A stretch of DNA of 32,789 nt from MGNI01 sp964353875 (GCA_964353875.1 CAYGXU010000030.1:1-32789); one strand, 5' to 3'. Counted from the first letter of the stretch, positions 16,243-24,689 are shown. Notes: a model not told the origin generated them from the sequence alone. A program made the numbers and translations.

Positions 16243-17646
16243 ATGGACCCCGCTGCCTCATCGGAACTTTTCGAACATGTAGAGAAAATGCTCAAACCCT
16301 ACAAAGAAGGTTTTATGAGCTTCTCGAGCCTGCCCAAATCAGGTATCAAACGAGAGGATATCTTAGACGAAATGGAGAAATTGCGCTCGATCGAGGAGCG
16401 CACGTGGAGGGAGGGCTTCGCTTCTGGGGCTGTCTACCATGGCGATGAAAGCCATATTGATTTTGTCACCCGCGTCTATGCCCTCCATTCGCAAAGCAAT
16501 CCGCTCCATCCGGATATCTGGCCGAGCACGACCAAATTTGAGGCGGAGATCGTCTCGATGACTGCTCACATGCTCCATGGCGATCCCGCGCAGGGCATTT
16601 GCGGGACGGTCTCCTCCGGTGGGACGGAGAGCATCCTGCTGGCGATGAAGACCTATCGCGATTGGGCGCGCGATTCAAAGGGGATCACGCAGCCGGAAAT
16701 CATCGCCCCCACGACAGCCCATGCCGCCTTCGATAAAGCCGCTCAATACTTCTGCATGAAGATCATCCGCACTCCGATCGGAGCCGACTTCCGTGCTGAG
16801 GTGAAAGCCATGAAGGCCGCGATTACGGAGAATACGGTCGCTCTCGTCGGTTCGTCTCCCCCCTTCCCACATGGAATTGTCGACCCACTGGACGAGATCT
16901 CCGAACTGGCCAGGGAGCATGATATCGGCTGTCATACGGATGCCTGTCTGGGCGGATTCGTCCTCCCTTGGGTGGAGAAGCTGGGATACGACGTCCCAAC
17001 CTTCGATTTCCGCTTGCCCGGTGTAACCTCAATCTCGGCCGACACTCATAAGTATGGCTATGCCCCCAAGGGCACATCGGTCGTCCTCTATCGCAATCAT
17101 GATCTACGTCACTACCAGTACTTCTCCACCACTGATTGGCCTGGCGGTCTTTACAACTCTCCCAACCTTTCGGGCAGTCGACCGGGCGGCCTGAGCGCCG
17201 CCTGCTGGGCAGCCATGGTCTCCATGGGGGAGCGAGGCTACCTGCAGGCAGCCAGGCAGATCATGGAGACCGCAATCTGGATCACGGAGGAGATCAAAAA
17301 GATCGTCGAACTCCAAGTTCTCGGAGAGCCTCTGTTCGTTATCGCCTTTGCCTCCGACTCGCTGAACATCTACCAGGTGATGGAATACATGGGTCGCAAA
17401 GGCTGGGGGCTGAATGGGCTCCACCTGCCCCCCAGTATCCACCTCTGCGTGACCCTGCGCCATACAACCGCGGGTGTGAAGGAACGATTCATTGACGATC
17501 TGCAGGAAGCCGTGGCGCATGTCAAGGACAACCCCCAGGCTCCGGAGGGGATCGGCCCGGTGTATGGTATGGCCGCTTCGCCCGACTTCCGGGGCATGGT
17601 GAGCGACGTGCTCAATTGGTACCTTGACAAACAATTCGAAGTTTAA
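16243..17646 (+). CDS. PLP-dependent lyase, sphingosine-1-phosphate lyase-like (group II decarboxylase fold)
   Basis: The start is the ATG at 16243 with TTGGAGG (16231-16237) upstream; a TTG at 16231 would sit inside that site. The 467-aa protein belongs to the PLP-dependent group II decarboxylase fold and within it reads like sphingosine-1-phosphate lyases: SSGGTES (124-130), H160, HTDACLGGF with D233, and SISADTHKYGYAPKG with Schiff-base lysine K270 and K276. Known members cleave sphinganine 1-phosphate to a fatty aldehyde and phosphoethanolamine. It lacks the N-terminal membrane anchor of eukaryotic enzymes, as bacterial homologues do. The neighbouring sugar kinase makes another phosphorylated substrate possible. 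A strong terminator follows the stop codon. Confidence 0.85.
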   Translation: MDPAASSELFEHVEKMLKPYKEGFMSFSSLPKSGIKREDILDEMEKLRSIEERTWREGFASGAVYHGDESHIDFVTRVYALHSQSNPLHPDIWPSTTKFEAEIVSMTAHMLHGDPAQGICGTVSSGGTESILLAMKTYRDWARDSKGITQPEIIAPTTAHAAFDKAAQYFCMKIIRTPIGADFRAEVKAMKAAITENTVALVGSSPPFPHGIVDPLDEISELAREHDIGCHTDACLGGFVLPWVEKLGYDVPTFDFRLPGVTSISADTHKYGYAPKGTSVVLYRNHDLRHYQYFSTTDWPGGLYNSPNLSGSRPGGLSAACWAAMVSMGERGYLQAARQIMETAIWITEEIKKIVELQVLGEPLFVIAFASDSLNIYQVMEYMGRKGWGLNGLHLPPSIHLCVTLRHTTAGVKERFIDDLQEAVAHVKDNPQAPEGIGPVYGMAASPDFRGMVSDVLNWYLDKQFEV

Positions 17647-17649
17647 GCT

Positions 17650-17684
17650 GAGACCTCACAGGTCTTGGAGACCTGTGAGGTCTC
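17650..17684 (+). terminator. 16-bp perfect hairpin after the lyase gene
   Basis: The stem is GAGACCTCACAGGTCT (17650-17665) against AGACCTGTGAGGTCTC (17669-17684) with a TGG loop, directly after the stop codon at 17646. Each arm is itself an AGACC-N5-GGTCT palindrome, the same unit as in the dispersed element. The bases that follow (TTCCTTCG) are T-rich rather than a clean T-run, so it may act mainly by RNA structure. Confidence 0.75.
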
Positions 17685-17958
17685 TTCCTTCGATGAACTG
17701 TGGGTGATGAATAATCCTCTGTTCCCCTGATGAGAATATCCGATGGGAACTTTAGAAATTCGGGCTTGAATTTTGCCATGTTCTGGGTGAAAATAAAACC
17801 AAGCCGAATTTAACTATCCATAAACTTGAGCCTCCCTCCTCCAATCCAAGGTCTGCATTCATGGGAATAGCGCCCCGATGAATGCTGCATTGAACCATAG
17901 AAAAAAGTCGCTTTGCCTAATACCGGCCCGGAATGTTCCTGATTCCAAGGGGAGAGGG

Positions 17959-19353
17959 ATGATGCATTTCAAACTTTCCACTTTCCTCGTCAGCCTACTT
18001 GTTCTCTTTCTGCTATTCACCCTGACTGGTTTTGAGAACGAAAGCGCCGCCGCAGATTCTTTCTACAACCTATTCCTCCCTCTGATTCAAAGAGGCGATT
18101 CTGAACCGAAGATCCTCCTCACAGATGCCCAGACGCAAACCTTTCCTGTCCCCTACGGCTATGGATTGACCTTCCGTTACGATTTCAGTGATCTCTATCG
18201 CCTCCCTGGGCGCGTCGCCGATTTTGTGACCACGCAATTCTCCCCCGATGGCGGTTTGACCTGGTTAACAGACGAAGCTCAGCGATCTCCGCAGTATGAT
18301 TCGGATGACATCCATGGGGATATTGCCTGTGGCCTGACTCAATACAATCTGGTAAGTGGGCACACTTATGCCCTGCGCATCCTCCTCACCTGGCATGACG
18401 GCCTGGGGACCTACCAAACTCCCTCCGACTCGATCTCTGCAACCGTCTCCGAGTATGATTGCGGAGACCTCGACAACGATGGCATTCCCGATGCCCTCGA
18501 ACAGGGTTTAGCAGAGAAGTTCTTCCCTAATTTGTGGGCACGTTGGGAGAAATCAGATCGACAGAAGTTCTATCCTTATCTGGATAGCTATGACGGCACC
18601 TTGCCCTTCTCTGTTACCCCTTATCTCGCGGGAATATCCATACAGGAAGCCAATACGAATCTGAGCCAAACTCATGTGCAATACTGCGGTGTTCTCTTCC
18701 AATGTCTGGAAATCCGCTATGGCCTTGCTTACACCCGCGACTGCGGCGACGACCCGAGGAATGGATGTAGTGGCATTAATAACCACCTTGGCGATAGTGA
18801 GTTCTATGCCATTTTGGTTGCCAGGGAGGGCTACGATCAGAGTTGGGGGACACCTTGGGAGCTGGCGAAAGAAGACGTCGGAGCCTGGCGCCAGGTGCTC
18901 AGTTATACGGCTGCACACTGGGGAACCTCAACCGACTCGAGCAAATGTCATTACTACATGTCCCCACGGACCACACCAGCCACGCTCTTCGTGGCGGAAG
19001 GGAAACACGCTACCTACCATAGTGTCAGGGATTGCGATAAGGGCGGTTTCTACGGATCGGATTATTGTGTGGACGAAAGGCACGGGGGCAAGAACCTGCG
19101 CAATGACCTCAACCCAGGAGAGCTGCAAAACATTGGTAACTCTTCCGAGCATTTCCTTTACGACACCAATATCCTGCAACCGAAGGACCTCAAACAGGAT
19201 ACCTATGAGCTTTGGGCAGGATCCAAATTTGGTGAAGCGGGATCCTTCTTGCAAAAATTCACAGTCTACTTTCCCTGGGATGAATGGTGGTTCTACAACT
19301 CCCCGGCAGGGAAGGGCTGTGGTGACCTGTGTGGTTGTCGCAGTGGCAATTGA
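17959..19353 (+). CDS. Secreted protein with calcium-binding motif, unknown function
   Basis: The start at 17959 (or the adjacent ATG at 17962) follows a GGGGAGAGGG site; an upstream frame start at 17878 would add a stretch with no export signal. The protein is 465 aa, with a hydrophobic signal to about residue 24, a likely cleavage near the Ala-rich SAAAD (29-33), then YNLFLPLIQRG, a form of a motif often seen at the start of secreted Chloroflexota proteins (inference from familiarity). A fibronectin-like N-terminal region (~50-165) is followed by DLDNDGIPD (170-178), a thrombospondin-type-3 or EF-like calcium site, and a domain of about 290 residues with paired cysteines. Part of that domain (KFFPNLW, FVAEGKHATYHS) recalls the VPS62-like family. 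It stands alone. Confidence 0.75.
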   Translation: MMHFKLSTFLVSLLVLFLLFTLTGFENESAAADSFYNLFLPLIQRGDSEPKILLTDAQTQTFPVPYGYGLTFRYDFSDLYRLPGRVADFVTTQFSPDGGLTWLTDEAQRSPQYDSDDIHGDIACGLTQYNLVSGHTYALRILLTWHDGLGTYQTPSDSISATVSEYDCGDLDNDGIPDALEQGLAEKFFPNLWARWEKSDRQKFYPYLDSYDGTLPFSVTPYLAGISIQEANTNLSQTHVQYCGVLFQCLEIRYGLAYTRDCGDDPRNGCSGINNHLGDSEFYAILVAREGYDQSWGTPWELAKEDVGAWRQVLSYTAAHWGTSTDSSKCHYYMSPRTTPATLFVAEGKHATYHSVRDCDKGGFYGSDYCVDERHGGKNLRNDLNPGELQNIGNSSEHFLYDTNILQPKDLKQDTYELWAGSKFGEAGSFLQKFTVYFPWDEWWFYNSPAGKGCGDLCGCRSGN

Positions 19354-19557
19354 CCCGAAAGCGAATTGGTTATTCCCACCTACATAGAGAACCTTATCCC
19401 ATTGGAAAGAGAAGATAAAACGCCTGATTTCCTAACCTCTGGTAGGCATATGCATGTTCTCGTGTTCAACTTGTGATGAGGAAAAGGTCGCCTGATCGCC
19501 TCGCTTGCTACTCCCAAGAAAATTAGCAAATTCAGAGCCCGACCAGGGAAGCAATAA

Positions 19558-19776
19558 TTATGCCGGTCGAGGCGCTGAGTCGCCGTAGCGCTCCTGGAGA
19601 AGTGAGCCCCAGCGAATGAGTTGACCCGCCAGCCACTTGATGGCCTGTGAAGCGAGGCTTTTCCCCCGATGGGTTCTGATCCGCTTTGCAGCACTGAGAA
19701 GCCGATAATGTTCTGCTTCACGGATCAACTCCGCCGAACGTCTCCTGGACGCTTCGAAATCAGCCCAAAAGAACAT
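19558..19776 (-). CDS. Small basic hypothetical protein (72 aa) after the MocR gene
   Basis: No family was recognised. The sequence is rich in Arg and Ala, predicted helical (EASRRRSAELIREAEHYRLL, then a Lys/Arg-rich middle and a helical SQAIKWLAGQLIRWGSLLQ) with no signal peptide. It lies on the same strand as the MocR-type regulator gene, 30 bp after its stop, and starts right after GGTGGAGG, which lies unusually close to the ATG. Similar small helical proteins are common in Chloroflexota, but this is inference. It could be a small accessory protein transcribed with the regulator, or a chance frame. Confidence 0.5.
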   Translation of the reverse strand: MFFWADFEASRRRSAELIREAEHYRLLSAAKRIRTHRGKSLASQAIKWLAGQLIRWGSLLQERYGDSAPRPA

Positions 19777-19806
19777 CCTCCACCATCCCTTCTATTCACC
19801 GCTGCG

Positions 19807-21333
19807 TCACAACGACACCTGCTTCTGCTTGAAGACCATTGGACGCTCCTTCTGCTTAAGTGTCTTCAAGCGATCAAGCGCACGCCCTAAACGCCGAATG
19901 GCCTCGACGTTCCTCTCGGGCGAGTTCATGGCGAAATTCAAACGCATGAAGTTTTTCACACGCTGCCCCGGGAAAAAGAATGAGCCGGGTGCGAAGGTCA
20001 TTCCCTCCTCCCCAGCCAGAGGGATCAGTTCATCGGCAGAGCAATCCTCTGACAATCGTACCCAGAGAAAGAGCCCACCCTGGGGAATCTCCCAGGAAAT
20101 ATCGGAGGGCATATATTTTTCCAAGGCGCTCAGCATGGCGTCCCGTCTTTGACGGTAAATGCGACAAGCACGGCGTAAATGCGATTGATATCGGCCAACG
20201 GTGATGTAGGCTTCCAAAGCACGTTGCATGAAATTGGAGGTGGTAAGATCGTTTGTGCGTTTCAAGGCCAGCAATCGATCAAACACGGGTCCAGAAGCCA
20301 CGAGGAATCCCACTCGCAGCGCCGGCAAGAGGACTTTCGAAAAAGTGCTGGTATAGATCACCCTGCCTCCCGGGTCAAGCGCCTTCAACGCCGGTTGCGC
20401 ACGGCCTTCATATCGCAGATCTCCCGAAAAATCATCCTCGAGAATGGGGATATTAAAACGATCGGCAAGATCGATTAACTGCCTGCGGCGTTGGGCAATC
20501 ATGCAAGTACCCGTGGGATTATGAAAGGTTGGGATGGTGTAGATCAGACGTGGACGAACCGTCTGCAAAGCAGCCTCCAGTTCTGATACCACCATCCCCT
20601 GGGCATCTACAGGAATTCCGAAGACTCGCGCTCCGATCGAGCGGAAAAGGTCGATCGTCATGGAGTAGGTCGGGCTTTCCACCAGAACCACATCCCCTGG
20701 TCGCAGGATCAAATATGCAACCATGGCAATCGCCTGCATCGAGCCGGAGGTTACTAAAACCTCATCTGGATGCGTTGGTATCCCCTGGCTATTGAGGATT
20801 TGGGCAATGGTTGAGCGTAATGGGAGATAACCCGCCGGATCTCCATAGCCCATCACGACACAACCATCGCGACGGATGACTTCCCGCACCGTTTTGCCGA
20901 ACTCCTCGACCGGAAAAAGTTCCTCCGCGCCCACCCCTCCACTGAGGGCGATCAGATCCGGGTGTTCAACACTGGCAAGCAACCGAGAGAACTCCTGCAT
21001 GATCGGTTGCCAGGTTTGGGTAAGCAAATCCTGTTGCCATAGGGGCCAATCGCGTGTGCGCGGACGTCCATTGAGAAATTCATCCAGGGGCTGCAATTGC
21101 CTGGCCACATAGGTGCCGCTCCCGGGTCGGGTATAGACCAGTCCTTCCGCTTCCATCTCAGCATAAGCATTGGCAACCGTAATGCGGCTCACTCCCAGGC
21201 TCATCGCCAGCGCGCGGCTGGCCGGCAAGCGCATCTCCGGCGCTAAATTCCCACTTTGGATCTGTTCGCCGATGAAGGTTTGGATCTGCTGATAGAGCGG
21301 GGTTGTACTATTGTGATCTAATGGAATGCGCAT
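19807..21333 (-). CDS. MocR/PdxR-type regulator: GntR winged helix plus class I aminotransferase domain
   Basis: The 508-aa protein has a GntR DNA-binding domain (residues 1-78, with PLYQQIQTFI and SRALAMSLGVSRITVANAYAEM) followed by a class I aminotransferase-like domain (about 120-490). This has HNPTG (271-275), EDDFSGDLRYEG (299-310), the PLP lysine K333 in TSTFSKVLLP and R340 in the following turn. MocR proteins normally run 450-520 residues and sense PLP or its aldimine with an amino acid or amine. PdxR is a branch controlling vitamin B6 synthesis, but no pdx gene is present here. A GAGGGAG site precedes the ATG. The pair of palindromes at 21355-21423 upstream is a likely operator, and since no divergent gene exists, autoregulation is the best reading. 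Confidence 0.9.
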   Translation of the reverse strand: MRIPLDHNSTTPLYQQIQTFIGEQIQSGNLAPEMRLPASRALAMSLGVSRITVANAYAEMEAEGLVYTRPGSGTYVARQLQPLDEFLNGRPRTRDWPLWQQDLLTQTWQPIMQEFSRLLASVEHPDLIALSGGVGAEELFPVEEFGKTVREVIRRDGCVVMGYGDPAGYLPLRSTIAQILNSQGIPTHPDEVLVTSGSMQAIAMVAYLILRPGDVVLVESPTYSMTIDLFRSIGARVFGIPVDAQGMVVSELEAALQTVRPRLIYTIPTFHNPTGTCMIAQRRRQLIDLADRFNIPILEDDFSGDLRYEGRAQPALKALDPGGRVIYTSTFSKVLLPALRVGFLVASGPVFDRLLALKRTNDLTTSNFMQRALEAYITVGRYQSHLRRACRIYRQRRDAMLSALEKYMPSDISWEIPQGGLFLWVRLSEDCSADELIPLAGEEGMTFAPGSFFFPGQRVKNFMRLNFAMNSPERNVEAIRRLGRALDRLKTLKQKERPMVFKQKQVSL

Positions 21334-21354
21334 CTTTCTCCCTCTGGTACCAGT

Positions 21355-21423
21355 CCAATGGCCTATTGGTAGCTATATTATGACCCAATGACACGTTTTC
21401 TTATAGTACCAATCTTTAATTGG
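21355..21423. promoter_or_regulatory. Paired CCAAT-N5-ATTGG operator candidate upstream of the MocR gene
   Basis: Two 15-bp palindromes of identical layout, CCAATGGCCTATTGG (21355-21369) and CCAATCTTTAATTGG (21409-21423), lie 22 bp and 76 bp upstream of the MocR start codon, with centres 54 bp apart. Another half-site, CCCAATGAC, lies between them. MocR-type regulators often bind two or more such half-sites in their own promoter, so these are the best candidates for its binding sites. Confidence 0.65.
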
Positions 21424-21477
21424 CCCTATGAGTCCGCCCAGCGCGTCTTACCATCCAACCGAAGGATGCCATTCCTC

Positions 21478-21557
21478 AAAAAAGGCGAAGTACGTAAGGG
21501 CGAAGCATTAACTAGCTTGAAATCCCCTGGAAATAGCTGACAGTGAATGCTTCGCCC
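21478..21557 (-). terminator. Inverted repeat with T-run, likely terminator of the polyferredoxin operon
   Basis: GGGCGAAGCATT (21498-21509) and AATGCTTCGCCC (21546-21557) are perfect complements 36 bp apart. A second CTTCGCC-type arm (GGCGAAG at 21484-21490) is followed on the minus strand by a T6 run (21478-21483). Read on that strand, this gives a strong stem and a T-run downstream of the polyferredoxin gene, hence a likely terminator. The remaining bases of the gap (21559-21738) show no gene. Confidence 0.65.
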
Positions 21558-21738
21558 CACCATAGGATCTACTCTCCCCAATAGTGTGAATGCTGAAAAA
21601 AATAAGGCTGATCTTTTAGGACAACCCTGTTAGGGGTGAGGGTCACTTTCCCTCTCCCAACATCAATAAAACGCGGCTTGACCATTTGGGACAACCGCGC
21701 GGCGAAGAATGCGGTGCGGATTCAATCCTTGTCTATAT

Positions 21739-23280
21739 TCATGCCTCTCGAACATACACTCGAATAGCTGCTCGGCCTTCCACCGGACACTTGTATTCAC
21801 AAATCCCACAGCCAATGCAGCGATCACCGAGAACTATCGGACGTTTGACTACCCTTTTCTCCCCACCGATTCCAATCACCTCTGTCTCCTCTAAGACGAT
21901 TGCTTTTTGAGGCAATGGACACATCTCTTCGCATACGATGCAATCGGCGTTCTCTGCCCAGGCGATGCACCGATTCCGATCGATGGAAGCTCGACCGATC
22001 ATCTCAATCCGCTTCTGCTCCAAGCTTAGCGCAGGGATGGCTTCCACTGGGCAACTCATCCCACACGCATTGCAGCTAAAGTCGCAGTATCCCAACCTGG
22101 GGATCAGAATCGGCGTCCACAACCCTGCCAATCCCGCCTCCGCCAGAGCGGGTTGCAGCGCCCCTGTAGGACAGGTGCGCAGGCATTGGCTGCATCGGAC
22201 ACACTTCAAGAGCATATCCTCCTCGCTCACACCCGGAGGCCGGAGTAGATGGGGGCGGTCACGATCCCCGCCCAGGTCCACCTGCAGCAACGCCACCCCT
22301 GCCACCGACGCCCCTAAAGCAGCCAACGCGCTGCGGCGGCTGGGATCATACTCGTTCCACGGGGCAATACCCAACTGGGTGGAAAAAGTAGTCGCGTTCT
22401 TGGTACACGTATAGAGACATTGCATGCAAAGCGTGCATTCGCTTGGATCACTGGCGAACCTCGCTTCAGGCCTGATTGTCGCGGTCGGGCAGGAGTTGGC
22501 GCAAACTCCGCAACTGCTGCACTCCGCACGGACCCTTCGACGGAGGATGGCGACTTTGCTGAATAGACCCAGCATCGCTCCCAGTGGACAAAGGTAGCGA
22601 CACCAGAAACGCTCAGCAAAGGCGTTGAGCAGGATAATTCCGAGAAAGAGTCCAGCAAAGAGGATGCCCCCTTGATGTGCAACCGGTAATTGTGGAAACA
22701 GGCTGGGGCGGATGAGGCGGTCGAAGGCGGCGACGCCTTCCCGCAATGGAGGTAAGCGATAAAGCGCCCCTTCGATGGCGGTCACGATTTGGTCCAACGT
22801 GGGCCACACACTCACAGCAAAAGTGCGCATCGTGAGTGTCAGTGGGTCGAGGATCAACAAGGTCAGGTTGGCAAAGAGCGCCGCAAAGAAAATCGTGAAC
22901 AACAAACCATATTTAACCCGGCGCCACCCCTCGGCAGGAGGCTTCCTCTTGTCCCGTAAGCGTCGTAGGGAGAAGAGATCCAAAATCGTCCCCATAGGAC
23001 ACAACCATCCACACCATGCCCTCCCAGCTACCAATGTCAGTCCGACAGTCAATAGCGCCAGCGCAGAGCCCGCCAGAAATGCCCGGCTGGCCAAAAGGTT
23101 GGCGAGGGCAGTCAGCGGATCCAGGCGCATGGGCAAAGCAGCGAACCATCCTGAAATCCGCCCCCCATGCGATCCGATTAAGAGCCCCAGGAATGCCAAG
23201 AACGCCATACCCTGCACGACCTTGCGTATCGCCACCCAAGGTCGAATCGCACGGGTTGATTTGCGTTTGGAATTAAGCAC
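21739..23280 (-). CDS. Membrane polyferredoxin, NapH/NapG-like fusion
   Basis: The 513-aa protein has an N-terminal membrane part (~20-235) with two CxxxCP motifs on the NapH pattern (C90/C94 and C227/C231) and several hydrophobic segments. It then has cysteine clusters of 4Fe-4S type: C254-C264, C282-C292, C360-C370, C399-C410, C438/C447-C454 and C488-C498. Between them, SRRSALAALGASVAG (314-328) looks like a Tat or NapG-type hydrophobic segment, so a NapH half and a NapG half appear to be fused. The protein probably moves electrons across or along the membrane from quinol or other carriers to a reductase. It starts with GTG (8-nt overlap with the DUF362 gene), with GGAG about 10 nt upstream, so the two are translationally coupled. 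Confidence 0.85.
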   Translation of the reverse strand: MLNSKRKSTRAIRPWVAIRKVVQGMAFLAFLGLLIGSHGGRISGWFAALPMRLDPLTALANLLASRAFLAGSALALLTVGLTLVAGRAWCGWLCPMGTILDLFSLRRLRDKRKPPAEGWRRVKYGLLFTIFFAALFANLTLLILDPLTLTMRTFAVSVWPTLDQIVTAIEGALYRLPPLREGVAAFDRLIRPSLFPQLPVAHQGGILFAGLFLGIILLNAFAERFWCRYLCPLGAMLGLFSKVAILRRRVRAECSSCGVCANSCPTATIRPEARFASDPSECTLCMQCLYTCTKNATTFSTQLGIAPWNEYDPSRRSALAALGASVAGVALLQVDLGGDRDRPHLLRPPGVSEEDMLLKCVRCSQCLRTCPTGALQPALAEAGLAGLWTPILIPRLGYCDFSCNACGMSCPVEAIPALSLEQKRIEMIGRASIDRNRCIAWAENADCIVCEEMCPLPQKAIVLEETEVIGIGGEKRVVKRPIVLGDRCIGCGICEYKCPVEGRAAIRVYVREA

Positions 23281-24328
23281 TTAGGTTGATCTCCTCAATG
23301 CGAAGGTTGCCCAGGTCGCTGCGGCCCAGGCCCATCGCCGCCCCCGCACGAATATAATCCAAGTCCTCGGGAACCATGCCAAAGAGCGTCGCCGCATAGC
23401 TATCGGCAGCCACGATGTCCGGACTGGCGATCACGGTGTCCAGCTTCTTCACCGCATCCAGACTTCCGCCGGAGGGACCACCATAGGTCAGAATCCGTAC
23501 GGCGTCGACTACCGTCAGTGCTGGGCGAACTCGGCTGGCGAGATCGGCCAGGCGTTGCCCCAGGTTGCGATGCATGGCAGGCCGGTCTTTGATGACACCC
23601 ATCAGGTTCTTCATACCCAATGTAAGTCTTGCCAGGCCATGATCCTTGGCAATGGGGACATTAATGACCACATCTGCCCGCAGGACTTCATCGTAAATGT
23701 CACATTTTTTGAGATCCATGCCCATGGGGATTTCCGTGTCCACGAATTTAAACGTGGAGAAGGCCTCCATCTCACCCCCTGCCGCCAATACCTGTTCTTG
23801 GATTCCACTGCGGACATAGGCCTCATCTGGTGTGCCACCGAAAGGAAAATCCATCACCAGCACGCTTCCCGCACCCGCTTCCAAACTCAGCTTGACCAAC
23901 GTGCTCACCACCCAGGGATTGGTAGTGGCCGCATACTCATAGCTATGGTAAGCCACGCAGATGTTGGGCTTGACGAGCACACGATCGCCTGTGCGGACGA
24001 AGCGCTGCATGCCGCCCAACGAGGCGATGGCGGCATTCACCAGGGCTTCCGGCTCCCCACCTCGGGCTACACTTAACTCCGGAGTTTTAGACGGCTCGAC
24101 CGGTTCGGTCGTAGGCGATGCTTCTACAATAGGAGTTGACTCGGAGGGCGTCTCGCTACCAGCGGCAGTCGGCAGCTTGGGATAGGTCGCGGTGGGTAAT
24201 GCGCTGGAGGGCGACTCTGTCAACGGTACCAGCCCCCGCCGACACCCGACCAGGAATTGGCTCCCGAATATCGCCCCTAATTGGACCGCCATCCAGCGTA
24301 TGAAAAACCTTCGATTAGGACTTGTCAT
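23273..24328 (-). CDS. DUF362 domain protein with Tat-like signal
   Basis: The 351-aa protein starts NRRFFIRWMAVQLGAIF followed by a hydrophobic stretch and C29, a twin-arginine-type signal and lipobox-like end, then a Thr/Ser/Pro-rich linker (~40-85). Residues about 90-345 match DUF362, with VLVKPNIC, a TTNPWVVSTLVKL block, VINVPIAKDHG and GMKNLMGVIKDR. The domain often sits next to ferredoxins and is thought to act in iron-sulfur or redox chemistry. The gene overlaps the polyferredoxin gene by 8 nt and is probably co-transcribed with it. An AAGGAGG site lies 9 nt before the ATG. It is likely exported as a folded cofactor protein, but its substrate is unknown. Confidence 0.85.
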   Translation of the reverse strand: MTSPNRRFFIRWMAVQLGAIFGSQFLVGCRRGLVPLTESPSSALPTATYPKLPTAAGSETPSESTPIVEASPTTEPVEPSKTPELSVARGGEPEALVNAAIASLGGMQRFVRTGDRVLVKPNICVAYHSYEYAATTNPWVVSTLVKLSLEAGAGSVLVMDFPFGGTPDEAYVRSGIQEQVLAAGGEMEAFSTFKFVDTEIPMGMDLKKCDIYDEVLRADVVINVPIAKDHGLARLTLGMKNLMGVIKDRPAMHRNLGQRLADLASRVRPALTVVDAVRILTYGGPSGGSLDAVKKLDTVIASPDIVAADSYAATLFGMVPEDLDYIRAGAAMGLGRSDLGNLRIEEINLSA

Positions 24329-24525
24329 GAAACCAACCTCCTTCTCTCACATCCATTATGTGCGTACTATGTTCCCCGCCTACCTGTTGTATGATGATGG
24401 ATTGCATTGACTCCATCCTGGCCTGACTGGGATTGGCTTGATCTCAGGCTGACGTTCGCGAATAACGCCCCCTTGAGGATCCTTATGCTTTCCCTGGCCA
24501 TAAACTATAAAATGGAGTTATTTAC

Positions 24526-24543
24526 CTAATTAGGGCTAATTAG
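24526..24543. promoter_or_regulatory. Paired CTAATTAG palindromes
   Basis: CTAATTAG occurs at 24526-24533 and again at 24536-24543, 10 bp apart centre to centre, so both palindromes lie on the same face of the helix. They lie about 200 bp upstream of the DUF362 start codon and could be a regulator site for that operon. Confidence 0.4.
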
Positions 24544-24689
24544 TCCTTTTCTTTTGAGGGACATTTTGTCATAAAGGCCTGCCTGCAAGCAGTGGATTTC
24601 ATCCTTCGATTTAGGTATCACCCTTCACTATCCAACATGTGAGGTTTTCCTGGCATGCGAACGATTCCATATGAAAGAACCATCTAATG

